From Paenibacillus hamazuiensis (GTDB lineage: Bacteria > Bacillota > Bacilli > Paenibacillales > NBRC-103111), in contig NZ_JALRMO010000001.1 of NCBI RefSeq assembly GCF_023276405.1, forward strand, positions 2,170,001 to 2,234,000: a stretch of DNA of 64,000 nt, given 5' to 3'. The position numbers and the translations under genes were made by a program. Position 1 is the first letter of the stretch, and every line of letters starts with the position of its first letter. Positions 55,135 to 62,962 of this stretch are shown here, piece after piece. The notes under the pieces are model-generated. The model saw only the letters and a program-made list of their open reading frames with translations. It was not told where the DNA came from and did not search any database.

Positions 55135-56139
55135 ATGGAGAAACGCAAGCTTCGCTGGGGAATCGTCGGCTGCGCGGGCATCGCGAAACGCGCCGTCATT
55201 CCGGGAATTCAGCAGTCCGAATTGGGAGAAGTTGTCGCGATTGCCAGCCGCGACGAGCAAAAGGCGAAGGAAACGGCGAAGGAGCTCGGCATCCCGGTCG
55301 CTTACGGCAGCTACGAGGCTTTGCTCGCTGACGAGAGCCTGGACGCCGTTTACATCCCGCTCCCGAACCATCTGCACAAGGAGTGGACGATCAGGGCGGC
55401 GGAGGCCGGCAAACACGTGCTTTGCGAGAAGCCGATCGCGCTGAACGCACAGGAGGCGGAGGAGATGGCGGCCGCCTGCGCCAAAGCCGGCGTTCATCTC
55501 GCGGAAGCTTTTATGTACCGTCATCACCCCCGTTACACGATGATCAAGGAACTGATCGCTTCCGGCGAAATCGGCGACATTCGCGGCATTCACGGGGCGT
55601 TTACGTTCAACAGCTCGGCGAACAAAGGCAACGTGCGCTTCTATAAATGGATGGGCGGCGGTTCGATTTACGATGTTGGCGTTTATCCGATCAACGCTGC
55701 GCGCTTCATTTTGGGGCAAGAGCCGGAAGCGGCAACGGTCCACGCGTTCTTCTCGCCGGAGCACGACGATGTCGACATGATGGCCTCCGGGCTGCTTGAG
55801 TTTCCGAATGCGGTGGCGCTTACTTTCGACTGCGGCATGTGGGCGGCCGGGCGCAATGTGCTGGAAATCATCGGTACCGACGGGCGCATTGAGCTGCCTT
55901 CGGCATATGTCAGCAGGCCGGACGCCAGCTCGAATTTCTTCGTCACCGTCAAGGGAGAACGCAGAGAAGTGGAAGTGCCGCACGTGAACCAGTATTCGAT
56001 TCAGGCGGACGATTTTGCCAAAACCGTGTTGTACGGAGAAGCGACGAAATTCAAGCCGGAGGATGCCGTACGCAATATGAAGGTCGTCGACGCATGTCTT
56101 GCCTCGGGACGCCAGCGCGCCCGCATTGAAATCCGATAA
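55135..56139 (+). CDS. Gfo/Idh/MocA-family oxidoreductase
   Basis: The 334-residue protein opens with WGIVGCAGIAKRAVIPGIQ (Rossmann), has the EKPIAL motif near residue 98, YRHHPRY near 130, and GGGSIYDVGVYPINAARFILG near 180, which places the catalytic-site Asp and Tyr/His. It resembles trans-1,2-dihydrobenzene-1,2-diol dehydrogenase and xylose dehydrogenase types. ATG 55135 has GAGGTTAAGC upstream; 55123 is less likely. The aldo/keto reductase gene follows at 17 bases. Both probably serve sugar metabolism under the divergent AraC regulator. Confidence 0.9.
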   Translation: MEKRKLRWGIVGCAGIAKRAVIPGIQQSELGEVVAIASRDEQKAKETAKELGIPVAYGSYEALLADESLDAVYIPLPNHLHKEWTIRAAEAGKHVLCEKPIALNAQEAEEMAAACAKAGVHLAEAFMYRHHPRYTMIKELIASGEIGDIRGIHGAFTFNSSANKGNVRFYKWMGGGSIYDVGVYPINAARFILGQEPEAATVHAFFSPEHDDVDMMASGLLEFPNAVALTFDCGMWAAGRNVLEIIGTDGRIELPSAYVSRPDASSNFFVTVKGERREVEVPHVNQYSIQADDFAKTVLYGEATKFKPEDAVRNMKVVDACLASGRQRARIEIR

Positions 56140-56156
56140 TGGAGGCTGAAAACGCT

Positions 56157-57101
56157 ATGGAGTACATTTCCATTCAAGGTTCACCCAAACCGGTATCGAA
56201 GTTGATTAAAGGTTCCGATTATTTCAAATTCGACGTATATGACAAAGTATGCGAAAACATCGATGCGTTTCTCGCGATCGGCGGCAATACGCTCGATACC
56301 GCCCACATTTATTGCGGTGGGGAAAGCGAGCAGGTCATCGGCCGCTATATGCGGGAGCGCGGCAACCGCGATGAGCTCGTCATTTTGACGAAGGGAGCGC
56401 ATCATAACAAGGACGGTCCCCGCGTGAACAAGGAGTGCATCGACAGCGATCTGTTCACAAGTCTGGAGCGGTTGGAAACCGACTTCATCGAGCTGTATGC
56501 GCTTCACCGCGACGATCCGTCCGTGCCGGTCGGCGCTATCCTCGAAGCGCTGAACGAGCACATTGAAGCGGGGCGCATCGGCGCGATCGGCGGCTCGAAC
56601 TGGTCGTGGCAGCGGCTGCAGGAGGCCAACGACTATGCGGCCTCGCACGGGCTCGTCGGCTTCACGTTCAGCAGCCCGAATCTGAGCCTCGCCAAGGCGA
56701 ACGAGCCGTTCTGGGCGGGCTGCGTATCCGCCGATGCAGAAACTTGCGCATGGCACGAGAAGCACCAGCTGCCGCTGCTGTCTTGGTCTTCGCAGGCGCG
56801 CGGGTTCTTCACCGGGCGGTTCAGCCCGGAAGTGCGCGACAATGCCGACATGGTCCGCGTGTTTTACAGCGACGGCAACTGGGAGCGGCTGCGCCGCGCC
56901 GAGCAGCTCGCCAAGGAGAAGCAGGTGAGCGTCATTCAGATCGCTCTCGCTTATGTGCTGAACCAGCCGTTCCCGACATGCGCGCTGATCGGCGCGCAAA
57001 ACACCGCCGAGCTTCGCTCATGCGACGAGGGCGCGCGGATCAAGCTGACGCGCGAAGAGCTGGATTGGCTCGATCTGAGCCGCGAGGCGCTGGCGAAGTA
57101 A
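56157..57101 (+). CDS. aldo/keto reductase
   Basis: The 314-residue protein has the AKR tetrad: Asp and Tyr in GGNTLDTAHIYCGGESEQVIG near residue 52, Lys in VILTKGAHHN, and His in ELYALHRDDP. NADPH-binding features at the C-terminus include IGAQNTAEL. Members reduce sugar aldehydes or ketones; the substrate is unclear. ATG 56157 follows GGAGG at 11 bases; an ATG at 56139 immediately after the upstream stop is possible. It is the second gene of the AraC-associated pair and ends with a terminator. Confidence 0.9.
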   Translation: MEYISIQGSPKPVSKLIKGSDYFKFDVYDKVCENIDAFLAIGGNTLDTAHIYCGGESEQVIGRYMRERGNRDELVILTKGAHHNKDGPRVNKECIDSDLFTSLERLETDFIELYALHRDDPSVPVGAILEALNEHIEAGRIGAIGGSNWSWQRLQEANDYAASHGLVGFTFSSPNLSLAKANEPFWAGCVSADAETCAWHEKHQLPLLSWSSQARGFFTGRFSPEVRDNADMVRVFYSDGNWERLRRAEQLAKEKQVSVIQIALAYVLNQPFPTCALIGAQNTAELRSCDEGARIKLTREELDWLDLSREALAK

Positions 57102-57110
57102 TATGAATAA

Positions 57111-57149
57111 TCGGACCTTCCTTAAAGATGAGGAGGGTCCGATTTTTTG
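57111..57149 (+). terminator. rho-independent terminator
   Basis: TCGGACC pairs with GGTCCGA with an inner TCCT/AGGA pairing, followed by six T residues. Confidence 0.85.
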
Positions 57150-57228
57150 TTTGGAAAACCGCCGGAATGAACGATTGATAAGTACGATTCGTTAAAGCGA
57201 AGCAAACGAGAAGTATGATCGAACCATA

Positions 57229-57335
57229 GCTCCAAAGTGAAGCGTGCGGACTAGAAGCGAGCACTTGCTCCTACTGGCGGGTCCTGGGAGCTTGGGGCGT
57301 CTGGGGTCCCCCATTGGGGGGATTTAGGGGGGGCT
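57229..57335 (+). repeat. structured dispersed element, family 1, copy 3 (no hairpin arm)
   Basis: GCTCCAAAGTGAAGCGTGC joins directly to GGACTAGAAGCGAGCAC, so the variable hairpin arm of copies 1 and 2 is missing. The rest of the scaffold is present: GGCGGGTCC, GGGGCGTCTGGGGTCCCCC, a CCCCC/GGGGG hairpin and GATTTAGGGGGG. It fills most of the 300-base gap before the methyltransferase gene. Confidence 0.8.
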
Positions 57336-57343
57336 TTACTTTA

Positions 57344-57352
57344 TGGTATAAT
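57344..57352 (+). promoter_or_regulatory. extended -10 promoter of the methyltransferase operon
   Basis: TGGTATAAT is a perfect extended -10, 49 bases before the ATG at 57402. A -35 at 17 bases would fall inside the TTAGGG end of the dispersed element and is poor. Confidence 0.5.
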
Positions 57353-57401
57353 AAGGAACGGACTTTAATCATAATATATGGCCGCAAAAAGGATGAACGC
57401 G

Positions 57402-58040
57402 ATGGATTTGCGTGAACAGTTCGGAGATATCGACATCTATTTGTTCGATCAGCTGCTGAAGGGGAGAATCGCCCCGGACATGACGCTGCTCGATGCCGGA
57501 TGCGGCGAAGGCCGCAATCTGGTATATTTTTTAAGAAACGGATATGACGTCTATGCGGTGGACCGCTCGGAGTCGGCCATAGAAGCGGTCAAAGAGCTGG
57601 CGTCACGGCTGGCGCCGCATCTGCCGGAGGACCGCTTCGCCGTGGAGCCTTTGGAAAAGCTGAGCTACACCAATGACAGCTTCGACTTCGTGATCGCGAA
57701 TGCAGTGCTGCATTTTGCCGAGGACGAAGATCATTTCCGGCAAATGGTGACCGAGCTGTGGCGGGTGCTCAAGCCGGGAGGCCTCTTTTTCGCACGGCTT
57801 GCGTCCAGCATCGGCATCGAGGCGTCGATCGAACGCATATCCGGGCAGCGGTACAAGCTCCCGGACGGCAGCGAACGGTTTCTGGTGAACGAAGATCAAC
57901 TGCTGCGTCTGACCGAAAAGCTGTACGGAACGCTGCTCGAGCCGCTCAAAACGGTGAACGTGCAGGGAAAGCGCTGCATGACGACATGGATTATGAAAAA
58001 ACCGCATATCGTATTTTTTGAACAGGAGAGAACGAGATGA
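57402..58040 (+). CDS. class I SAM-dependent methyltransferase
   Basis: The 212-residue protein has motif I LLDAGCGEGRNLVYFL, motif II VDRSESAIEAVKEL, NDSFDFVIANAVLHF and LWRVLKPGGLFFARL. It starts MDLREQFGDIDIYLFDQLL, a conserved N-terminus in this group. ATG 57402 is supported by AAAAGGA 8 bases upstream; 57378 and 57393 are in frame but weaker. The substrate is unknown. The next gene starts in an ATGA overlap, so methyltransferase, carbon-nitrogen hydrolase and GNAT form one operon. Confidence 0.88.
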   Translation: MDLREQFGDIDIYLFDQLLKGRIAPDMTLLDAGCGEGRNLVYFLRNGYDVYAVDRSESAIEAVKELASRLAPHLPEDRFAVEPLEKLSYTNDSFDFVIANAVLHFAEDEDHFRQMVTELWRVLKPGGLFFARLASSIGIEASIERISGQRYKLPDGSERFLVNEDQLLRLTEKLYGTLLEPLKTVNVQGKRCMTTWIMKKPHIVFFEQERTR

Positions 58041-58894
58041 AAGTAAGAGTTTCCGCCGTACAGTATCATCTGCACACCATTTCCGGTTTTCGGCAGTTTG
58101 CCGATCAAGTTACGCATTATGTCAAAACCGCCGCAGAGTTTGAAGCGGATTTCGTGCTTTTCCCCGAGCTGTTTACGACTCAGCTTATGTCCATCGGGGG
58201 CGCAGACGGAGAAGCGCTGACCATAAACGAGCTTCCTCGGTTCACGGACGAATACAAGGAGCTGTTTACCGGTCTTGCCCGCAGCACGGGGATACACATT
58301 ATCGGCGGCACTCATATTATTTACGAGAACGGCAGGCTGTACAATACGGCGTTTCTGTTTTATCCGGACGGCACCGTAGCCGAGCAGCGCAAGCTGCACA
58401 TTACGCCGACGGAGGTCAAGGAATGGAGCATGGCGGCCGGCGACAAGCTGCACGTGTTTCAGACCGCGAAAGGGACCGTGGCCATGCTGATTTGCTACGA
58501 CATCGAATTTCCGGAAATCGTCCGGATGGCGAAGGCTCGCGGCGCCGACATCATTTTCTGCCCGTCTTGTACGGACGATAAGCACGGCTTCCATCGGGTC
58601 CGCTACACCTGCCATGCGCGGACGATCGAAAACCAGGTTTACGTCGTGACGACCGGGACCGTCGGTTCGCTGCCGACCGTCGATTTCATGAGAGCGAACT
58701 ACGGGCAAGCGGCCGTTATTACGCCGAACGACATTCCGTTCCCGCCGGGGGGCATCCTGGCTGCCGGAGAAATTAACGACGATATGGTCATTACCGCCGA
58801 TCTGGATTTGGACCTGCTTTATCAGGTGAGGGAAAAAGGCTCTGTGACGACGTGGCGCGACCGCCGCACCGATCTGTATGCGGATTGGAGCTAA
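58037..58894 (+). CDS. carbon-nitrogen hydrolase (nitrilase superfamily)
   Basis: The 285-residue hydrolase has the catalytic triad Glu44 in VLFPELF, Lys119 in RKLHITPTE and Cys153 in LICYDIEFPE. The C-terminal half has YTCHARTIENQVYVVTTGTVG. It cleaves an amide or nitrile, most likely an amidase of the YhcX-related group. AGGAG is 11 bases upstream, and the start overlaps the methyltransferase stop. A separate GNAT gene follows; in Bacillus YhcX, a GNAT domain is fused to such a hydrolase, as I recall it, so the two may act together. Substrate unknown. Confidence 0.9.
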   Translation: MKVRVSAVQYHLHTISGFRQFADQVTHYVKTAAEFEADFVLFPELFTTQLMSIGGADGEALTINELPRFTDEYKELFTGLARSTGIHIIGGTHIIYENGRLYNTAFLFYPDGTVAEQRKLHITPTEVKEWSMAAGDKLHVFQTAKGTVAMLICYDIEFPEIVRMAKARGADIIFCPSCTDDKHGFHRVRYTCHARTIENQVYVVTTGTVGSLPTVDFMRANYGQAAVITPNDIPFPPGGILAAGEINDDMVITADLDLDLLYQVREKGSVTTWRDRRTDLYADWS

Positions 58895-58921
58895 CTTTAA
58901 CGGAAGGGGGGCGAGCTCGTT

Positions 58922-59590
58922 TTGTACCGAAAAGAGCAATACGTGTTTAACGGAGACACTCCGGAGAAGGCCGTCATCCGCAGCTATACCCGGGACGATT
59001 TTGCGGCGCTGATCGATATCCAAAAGATGAGCTTCCCGCCGCCATTCCCTTCGGAGCTGTGGTGGAACGAGGAGCAGCTGACCAACCACATCACGTTGTT
59101 CCCTCAAGGAGCGCTATGCGTCGAGATGGATGGACGTCCGGTCGCTTCGATCACGGCGCTGCTCGTCGACTTCGACCCTGAGCATGCTCAGCATACATGG
59201 GTGGAAATAACCGACGGAGGATACATAACCAACCACCGTCCGGACGGCAACACGCTGTATATCGTCGACATCTGTGCGCTCCCTGCGTACCGTAAGCTGG
59301 GACTCGGCAAATGGCTCATGCTGTCGATGTACGAGGTCGTCGTGCAGCTCGGTGTCGAGAGGCTGCTTGGCGGCGGAAGAATGCCCGGATTCCATAAATA
59401 TGCCGATCATATGAGCGCCGAACAATACGTTCAAGCGGTGTTGGAGGGGACGCTCAAGGACCCGGTCATCAGCTTCTTGCTCCGCTGCGGGCGCACGCCG
59501 GTGCAGATCGTCCCCGGTTATTTGGAAGACGAGGAATCGCTCAACCACGCTTTGCTTATGGAATGGAAAAATCCTTTTAAACGAACGTAA
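58922..59590 (+). CDS. GNAT-family N-acetyltransferase
   Basis: The 222-residue protein has a GNAT core: VIRSYTRDDFAALIDIQKMSFPPPF, then ALCVEMDGRPVASITALLVD, and the acetyl-CoA loop ALPAYRKLGLGKWLMLSMYE (R-x-x-G-x-G-like). It is likely paired with the nitrilase-type enzyme just upstream. The TTG at 58922 follows GGAAGGGGGG. Acceptor unknown. Confidence 0.85.
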   Translation: MYRKEQYVFNGDTPEKAVIRSYTRDDFAALIDIQKMSFPPPFPSELWWNEEQLTNHITLFPQGALCVEMDGRPVASITALLVDFDPEHAQHTWVEITDGGYITNHRPDGNTLYIVDICALPAYRKLGLGKWLMLSMYEVVVQLGVERLLGGGRMPGFHKYADHMSAEQYVQAVLEGTLKDPVISFLLRCGRTPVQIVPGYLEDEESLNHALLMEWKNPFKRT

Positions 59591-59662
59591 AACAAGGTTT
59601 ACATGCCTCCCTTTTGGAAACAATGAGCTACTGACAGCTAAATTGTGAGGGAGGTTTTTTGC

Positions 59663-60310
59663 TTGAAATCAAACATGTATTGGGCTGCGGTGCTGACAAT
59701 AACCGCCGTTTCGCTGACCGGCTGTTTCGATAAGGCGGCGCCGACGATGAACAAAGTGCCGGAAGCCGTGACCGGGGAAAACCACGAAAGCCATGGTCTG
59801 GATTCGTCTGCGGAAAACGCGGCTGACAAAACTTCCGAAAAGACTTCGTCCGAAACGGCCGCGCCGGTACAGGTCGAAATCCGAAACGCCAAAGGAGAGA
59901 AGCTTGGCACCGCCGTGTTGACGCAGCTCGCAGACGGGCTCAAGGTCAGCGTGGAGGCAGCCGGACTTACTCCGGGAGAGCACGGCATCCATTTTCACCA
60001 AATCGGCAAATGCGAAGCGCCGGATTTTAAATCGGCGGGTGATCATTTCAATCCGTCCGGCAAAAAACACGGATTCCTGACTCCGGAAGGACCGCACATG
60101 GGAGACATGCCTAACCTTATGGCGGATGCGTCCGGCAAGGCGAAGACGGAGTTTGTGACCAAGCTGGTTACGCTGCAAAAAGGAAAGCCGAATTCGCTGC
60201 TGAAGTCCGAAGGGACCTCGCTGGTTATTCATGAAAAAGCCGACGATTACATCACCGACCCTGCCGGAAATTCCGGAAGCCGCATCGCTTGCGGAGTGAT
60301 CAAAGGGTAG
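59663..60310 (+). CDS. sodC: Cu/Zn superoxide dismutase lipoprotein
   Basis: The 215-residue protein has an N-terminal apolar helix and lipobox VSLTGC, an Ala/Ser/Glu-rich linker of about 50 residues, and a SodC domain. The metal ligands are all in place: GIHFHQIG, GDHFNP, KKHG, GPHMGD, and VIHEKADDY. The paired cysteines (GKCEAP, RIACGVI) and the active-site Arg (SRIACG) are present. It would remove superoxide outside the membrane. TTG 59663 is 8 bases past GAGGGAGG; the GTG at 59645 overlaps that site. A terminator follows. Confidence 0.92.
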   Translation: MKSNMYWAAVLTITAVSLTGCFDKAAPTMNKVPEAVTGENHESHGLDSSAENAADKTSEKTSSETAAPVQVEIRNAKGEKLGTAVLTQLADGLKVSVEAAGLTPGEHGIHFHQIGKCEAPDFKSAGDHFNPSGKKHGFLTPEGPHMGDMPNLMADASGKAKTEFVTKLVTLQKGKPNSLLKSEGTSLVIHEKADDYITDPAGNSGSRIACGVIKG

Positions 60311-60322
60311 TTTGCGGAAAAT

Positions 60323-60370
60323 AACGCCGATTCGCGTCGCTTGTAAAGCGGCTGCGGCTCGGCGTTTTTC
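60323..60370 (+). terminator. rho-independent terminator of sodC
   Basis: AACGCCGA pairs with TCGGCGTT, with an inner CGCTTGTAAAGCG hairpin, followed by TTTC. Confidence 0.75.
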
Positions 60371-60378
60371 TTGTTGTA

Positions 60379-60480
60379 TAGGAAATTATGTGAGGCCAAT
60401 TTTGTGGATAACCGGGGGCTCCCCCAGAAGTAATCGGAATAGGCTACAGAGGATTACTTCACTTCTGGGGGATTTGTTCC
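60379..60480 (+). repeat. dispersed ~100-bp structured repeat, family 2, copy B
   Basis: This is the second copy of the element at 13990-14090. It begins TAGGAAATTA and contains GTGGATAACCGGGGGCTCCC and a strong stem of CCCCCAGAA with TTCTGGGGG, plus GTAATC with GATTAC inside. It lies between the sodC terminator and the Nudix gene start, as copy A lies between a terminator and a gene start. Confidence 0.75.
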
Positions 60481-60542
60481 AGCATATGAAGTTGGATCAT
60501 TTTGGTGTACAATTGCAATGGAAGAAGAAGGGACGGGCAAAC

Positions 60543-61169
60543 ATGGGAAAAGAGGACGAGCTTCTTGATATTTACGATGCGCAGCTGAATCATGTGGGCA
60601 TCGCCCCACGCGGCGAAGCGCACGCCAAAGGGCTGTGGCACCGGACGTTCCACTGCTGGATCGTCAGCGGTAGCGGGGCGGATCGCGAGCTGTTGTTCCA
60701 GCTTCGCCACCATGAAAAAGATACGTTTCCAGGCCTGCTGGATATTTCGTCCGCAGGTCATTTGCTTGCCGGAGAAGAGGCTGCGGACGGGGCCCGCGAG
60801 CTGGAGGAGGAACTCGGGCTTGCCGTTCCTTTTGAGCAGCTGCACGATTGCGGCATCGTTGCGGAGGAAAATTTTCTGCAGAACGGTTTGATCGACCGCG
60901 AATTTTTCCATGTGTTTATGTACCGCTTCGACGGGCCGCTGCACATCTACCGGGTTCAACAGGACGAGGTGGCCGGATTATTCCGCGTGAATTTACAGTC
61001 GTTTCGCGAGCTGCTGCACGGTCGAACCGACCGCGTCATGGCGAATGGAGCCGTATTGACACCGGAGGGTACGCTGCTCGGCGAGAGCCGCTCCGTGACG
61101 ATGGCGGATTTCGTTCCGCATTCGACGCACTATTACGAGCGGGTGCTGCAAGCGGCGGAAAAGCTGTAA
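60543..61169 (+). CDS. Nudix hydrolase
   Basis: The 208-residue protein has a full Nudix box, GHLLAGEEAADGARELEEELG (20 residues from 61 shown by REL-EE-GL), preceded by LLFQLRHHEKDTFPGLLDIS. The start DELLDIYDAQLNHVG resembles the IDI/YfcD-like group. It would cleave a nucleoside diphosphate-linked or pyrophosphate substrate with Mg2+. ATG 60543 has GAAGGGACGGG upstream; a long open frame into the upstream repeat is not considered coding. Substrate unknown. Confidence 0.88.
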   Translation: MGKEDELLDIYDAQLNHVGIAPRGEAHAKGLWHRTFHCWIVSGSGADRELLFQLRHHEKDTFPGLLDISSAGHLLAGEEAADGARELEEELGLAVPFEQLHDCGIVAEENFLQNGLIDREFFHVFMYRFDGPLHIYRVQQDEVAGLFRVNLQSFRELLHGRTDRVMANGAVLTPEGTLLGESRSVTMADFVPHSTHYYERVLQAAEKL

Positions 61170-61189
61170 GGCGGCTTAAGCCGGGCGCG

Positions 61190-61714
61190 CTAAAGCTCGA
61201 TCCAAAACCGCTTGACCACGTTTCCGTTTTCCTCGGTGAAAGGTGCGTCCGGTACGCCGCCGTTTTTCAAGATCGTTTTTTCCGACGCGATATTGGTTTC
61301 GTCGCATACGACCAGTGCTTTGCGAATGCCGAGCTGCTTCGCTTTTTCCAGGGACAAAGCAAGCAGCCGGGTCGCATAGCCTTTTCTCCGCATCGAAGGG
61401 CGGATCCCGTAGCCGATATGTCCGCCGCATTGGAACAATTTTTCCGTAAGCCGGTGCCGGATATTTACCGCACCGACGATCGCGTTTTCTTCGGTGACGA
61501 GCCAATAGGTAGAATCCGGAACCCATCCGGCGATGCTGCTTTCCGCTTTTTCGCGATCCGATAGAAATCGGACCATGCCCGCAAAATCCGTCGGGTCTTT
61601 GCCGACCACCCACGGCACCACATCTTCGCCGCTGATCATCCATTCCCTGTAAAACGCCAAATATTCGGCTTCAAGCTCTACGGTTGGGCTTACCAATCGC
61701 ACTTCGGTTTTCAC
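61190..61714 (-). CDS. GNAT-family N-acetyltransferase
   Basis: The 174-residue protein has the RimJ/RimL-like GNAT layout: VTEENAIVGAVNIRHRLTEKL, then GGHIGYGIRPSMRRKGYATRLL with the acetyl-CoA loop R-R-K-G-Y-A, and VVCDETNIASEKTILKNGG. It acetylates a small molecule or protein N-terminus. GTG 61714 is preferred because GGGAGG lies 7 bases before it; the ATG two codons earlier at 61720 is too close. It is convergent with the Nudix gene. Confidence 0.85.
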   Translation of the reverse strand: MKTEVRLVSPTVELEAEYLAFYREWMISGEDVVPWVVGKDPTDFAGMVRFLSDREKAESSIAGWVPDSTYWLVTEENAIVGAVNIRHRLTEKLFQCGGHIGYGIRPSMRRKGYATRLLALSLEKAKQLGIRKALVVCDETNIASEKTILKNGGVPDAPFTEENGNVVKRFWIEL

Positions 61715-61872
61715 TCGCATTCCTCCCGCTTAAGTTCTGTTTATCCTTTTCCTGAATTATACAGGAATAGACAGCGGCTGGCTCCTTTTTTTCCAAAATC
61801 GTTTGTTCGGCAGGATTATGCCTCCGCGCATCGAATAAGTTACCTTCGACATATGGAACAAGGAGCTGCAGC

Positions 61873-62949
61873 ATGGATTTTACAGTGGAATATTTGTCTT
61901 TTTTTGTCATTCAAACCGAAGGTGACGAAAGCAAGCATTATAAGCATTTTCAAACGCTGGACGAGAGCGGATACGAGGAGAGCGAGCTGAGCTCGTTCCT
62001 GGACGGCGAGTTGGCGAAAATCGCAAAGCGAAAGGCCGAACGCAATCCGCGGGCGGAGCAGGTGCCGACGAAAATCGGCCGTTTTATCGTTGAGGCAGGC
62101 TACGATGTGGACAGCAATCCGAACTACAACCAGTTCAATCGGCTGCGCGAAGCCGAAACGAAGGAGCAATTTTTGAACTTTGCCGACGATATGCTGCGGG
62201 CGTATATGGATGCCAGCGCAATACGGGGAGGCGCCTTGTTTATCGCCAGGGCGAAGCTGCCGAAGTATACGGACGAGCGGTTCGTTTTCCTGATGAAATG
62301 CGATTTCGAGCAAAAAATCGCCCGCATCACCGACGAGCGCAGTCTGCTCCATCAAGTCGAAATGGCGATCAGCGCGAAAAATATGAAGTCGATCATGTAT
62401 CCGCACATGCCGGAGGCGGGCATGGTCGAGCCGTGGGAGCTGAAGATTCATCAGTCGTCCCATGCAAAATATTTTGAGGACTTTTTGAAATTCGTCGAAT
62501 ATGAAAAATCGATACCGGAAATCATGAACGACCGGGTCGTGCAGATGGTGCAGCAATATATCGAGGAGAAATACGAGCCGGAAAGCCCGCTGCGGCAGCA
62601 GGAGGAGCAGGATCTCGAGCTGTGGGCCTACAGCGAGGAGCGCGAGCTTCAGCACAAATGGACCCCTCAGCAGGTTGTCGAGGCGGCCGCCCCGCTTATC
62701 GAGCAGAAGCCGGATCTCGAGCTGAAGCTGAAGCTCGGGCACATTACCGTTCGCGGCCTGCTCGCGGATTACGGCGACCGGGTGCACATCGCCCGCGAAG
62801 GGGGACGTTACGTCGTCCTGATCGAAGGCGACTCGCTGATGTTCGATCGCGCCGTTTCCCCGGTAGAGCTTGCCCAGCCCGAGACGCTGGAGCAGGCGGT
62901 GGAGCGCATCCGCAGCAAGGCGGAGGAAGAGGACGGCGTACCTTACTGA
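61873..62949 (+). CDS. DUF3900-type hypothetical protein, 358 aa
   Basis: The protein opens with beta-rich FTVEYLSFFVIQTEGD, then helices rich in Glu/Lys, NQFNRLREAETKEQFLNFADDMLRAYMDAS and a strand GGALFIARAKLPKYTDERFVFLMKCDFEQK. The overall plan resembles DUF3900 and, loosely, the nucleoid-associated NA37/YejK fold. The last third has repeated charged helices and VEAAAPLIEQKPDLELKLKLGHITVRG. It has no signal or membrane segment. AAGGAG precedes the ATG. The family call is by resemblance; role unknown. Confidence 0.6.
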   Translation: MDFTVEYLSFFVIQTEGDESKHYKHFQTLDESGYEESELSSFLDGELAKIAKRKAERNPRAEQVPTKIGRFIVEAGYDVDSNPNYNQFNRLREAETKEQFLNFADDMLRAYMDASAIRGGALFIARAKLPKYTDERFVFLMKCDFEQKIARITDERSLLHQVEMAISAKNMKSIMYPHMPEAGMVEPWELKIHQSSHAKYFEDFLKFVEYEKSIPEIMNDRVVQMVQQYIEEKYEPESPLRQQEEQDLELWAYSEERELQHKWTPQQVVEAAAPLIEQKPDLELKLKLGHITVRGLLADYGDRVHIAREGGRYVVLIEGDSLMFDRAVSPVELAQPETLEQAVERIRSKAEEEDGVPY

Positions 62950-62962
62950 GCCGGCCGGAAAC

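Noticed and set aside
60312-60542. N-terminal extension of the Nudix gene
   Set aside because: The frame runs through the sodC terminator and the family 2 repeat; the ATG at 60543 gives the normal Nudix start.
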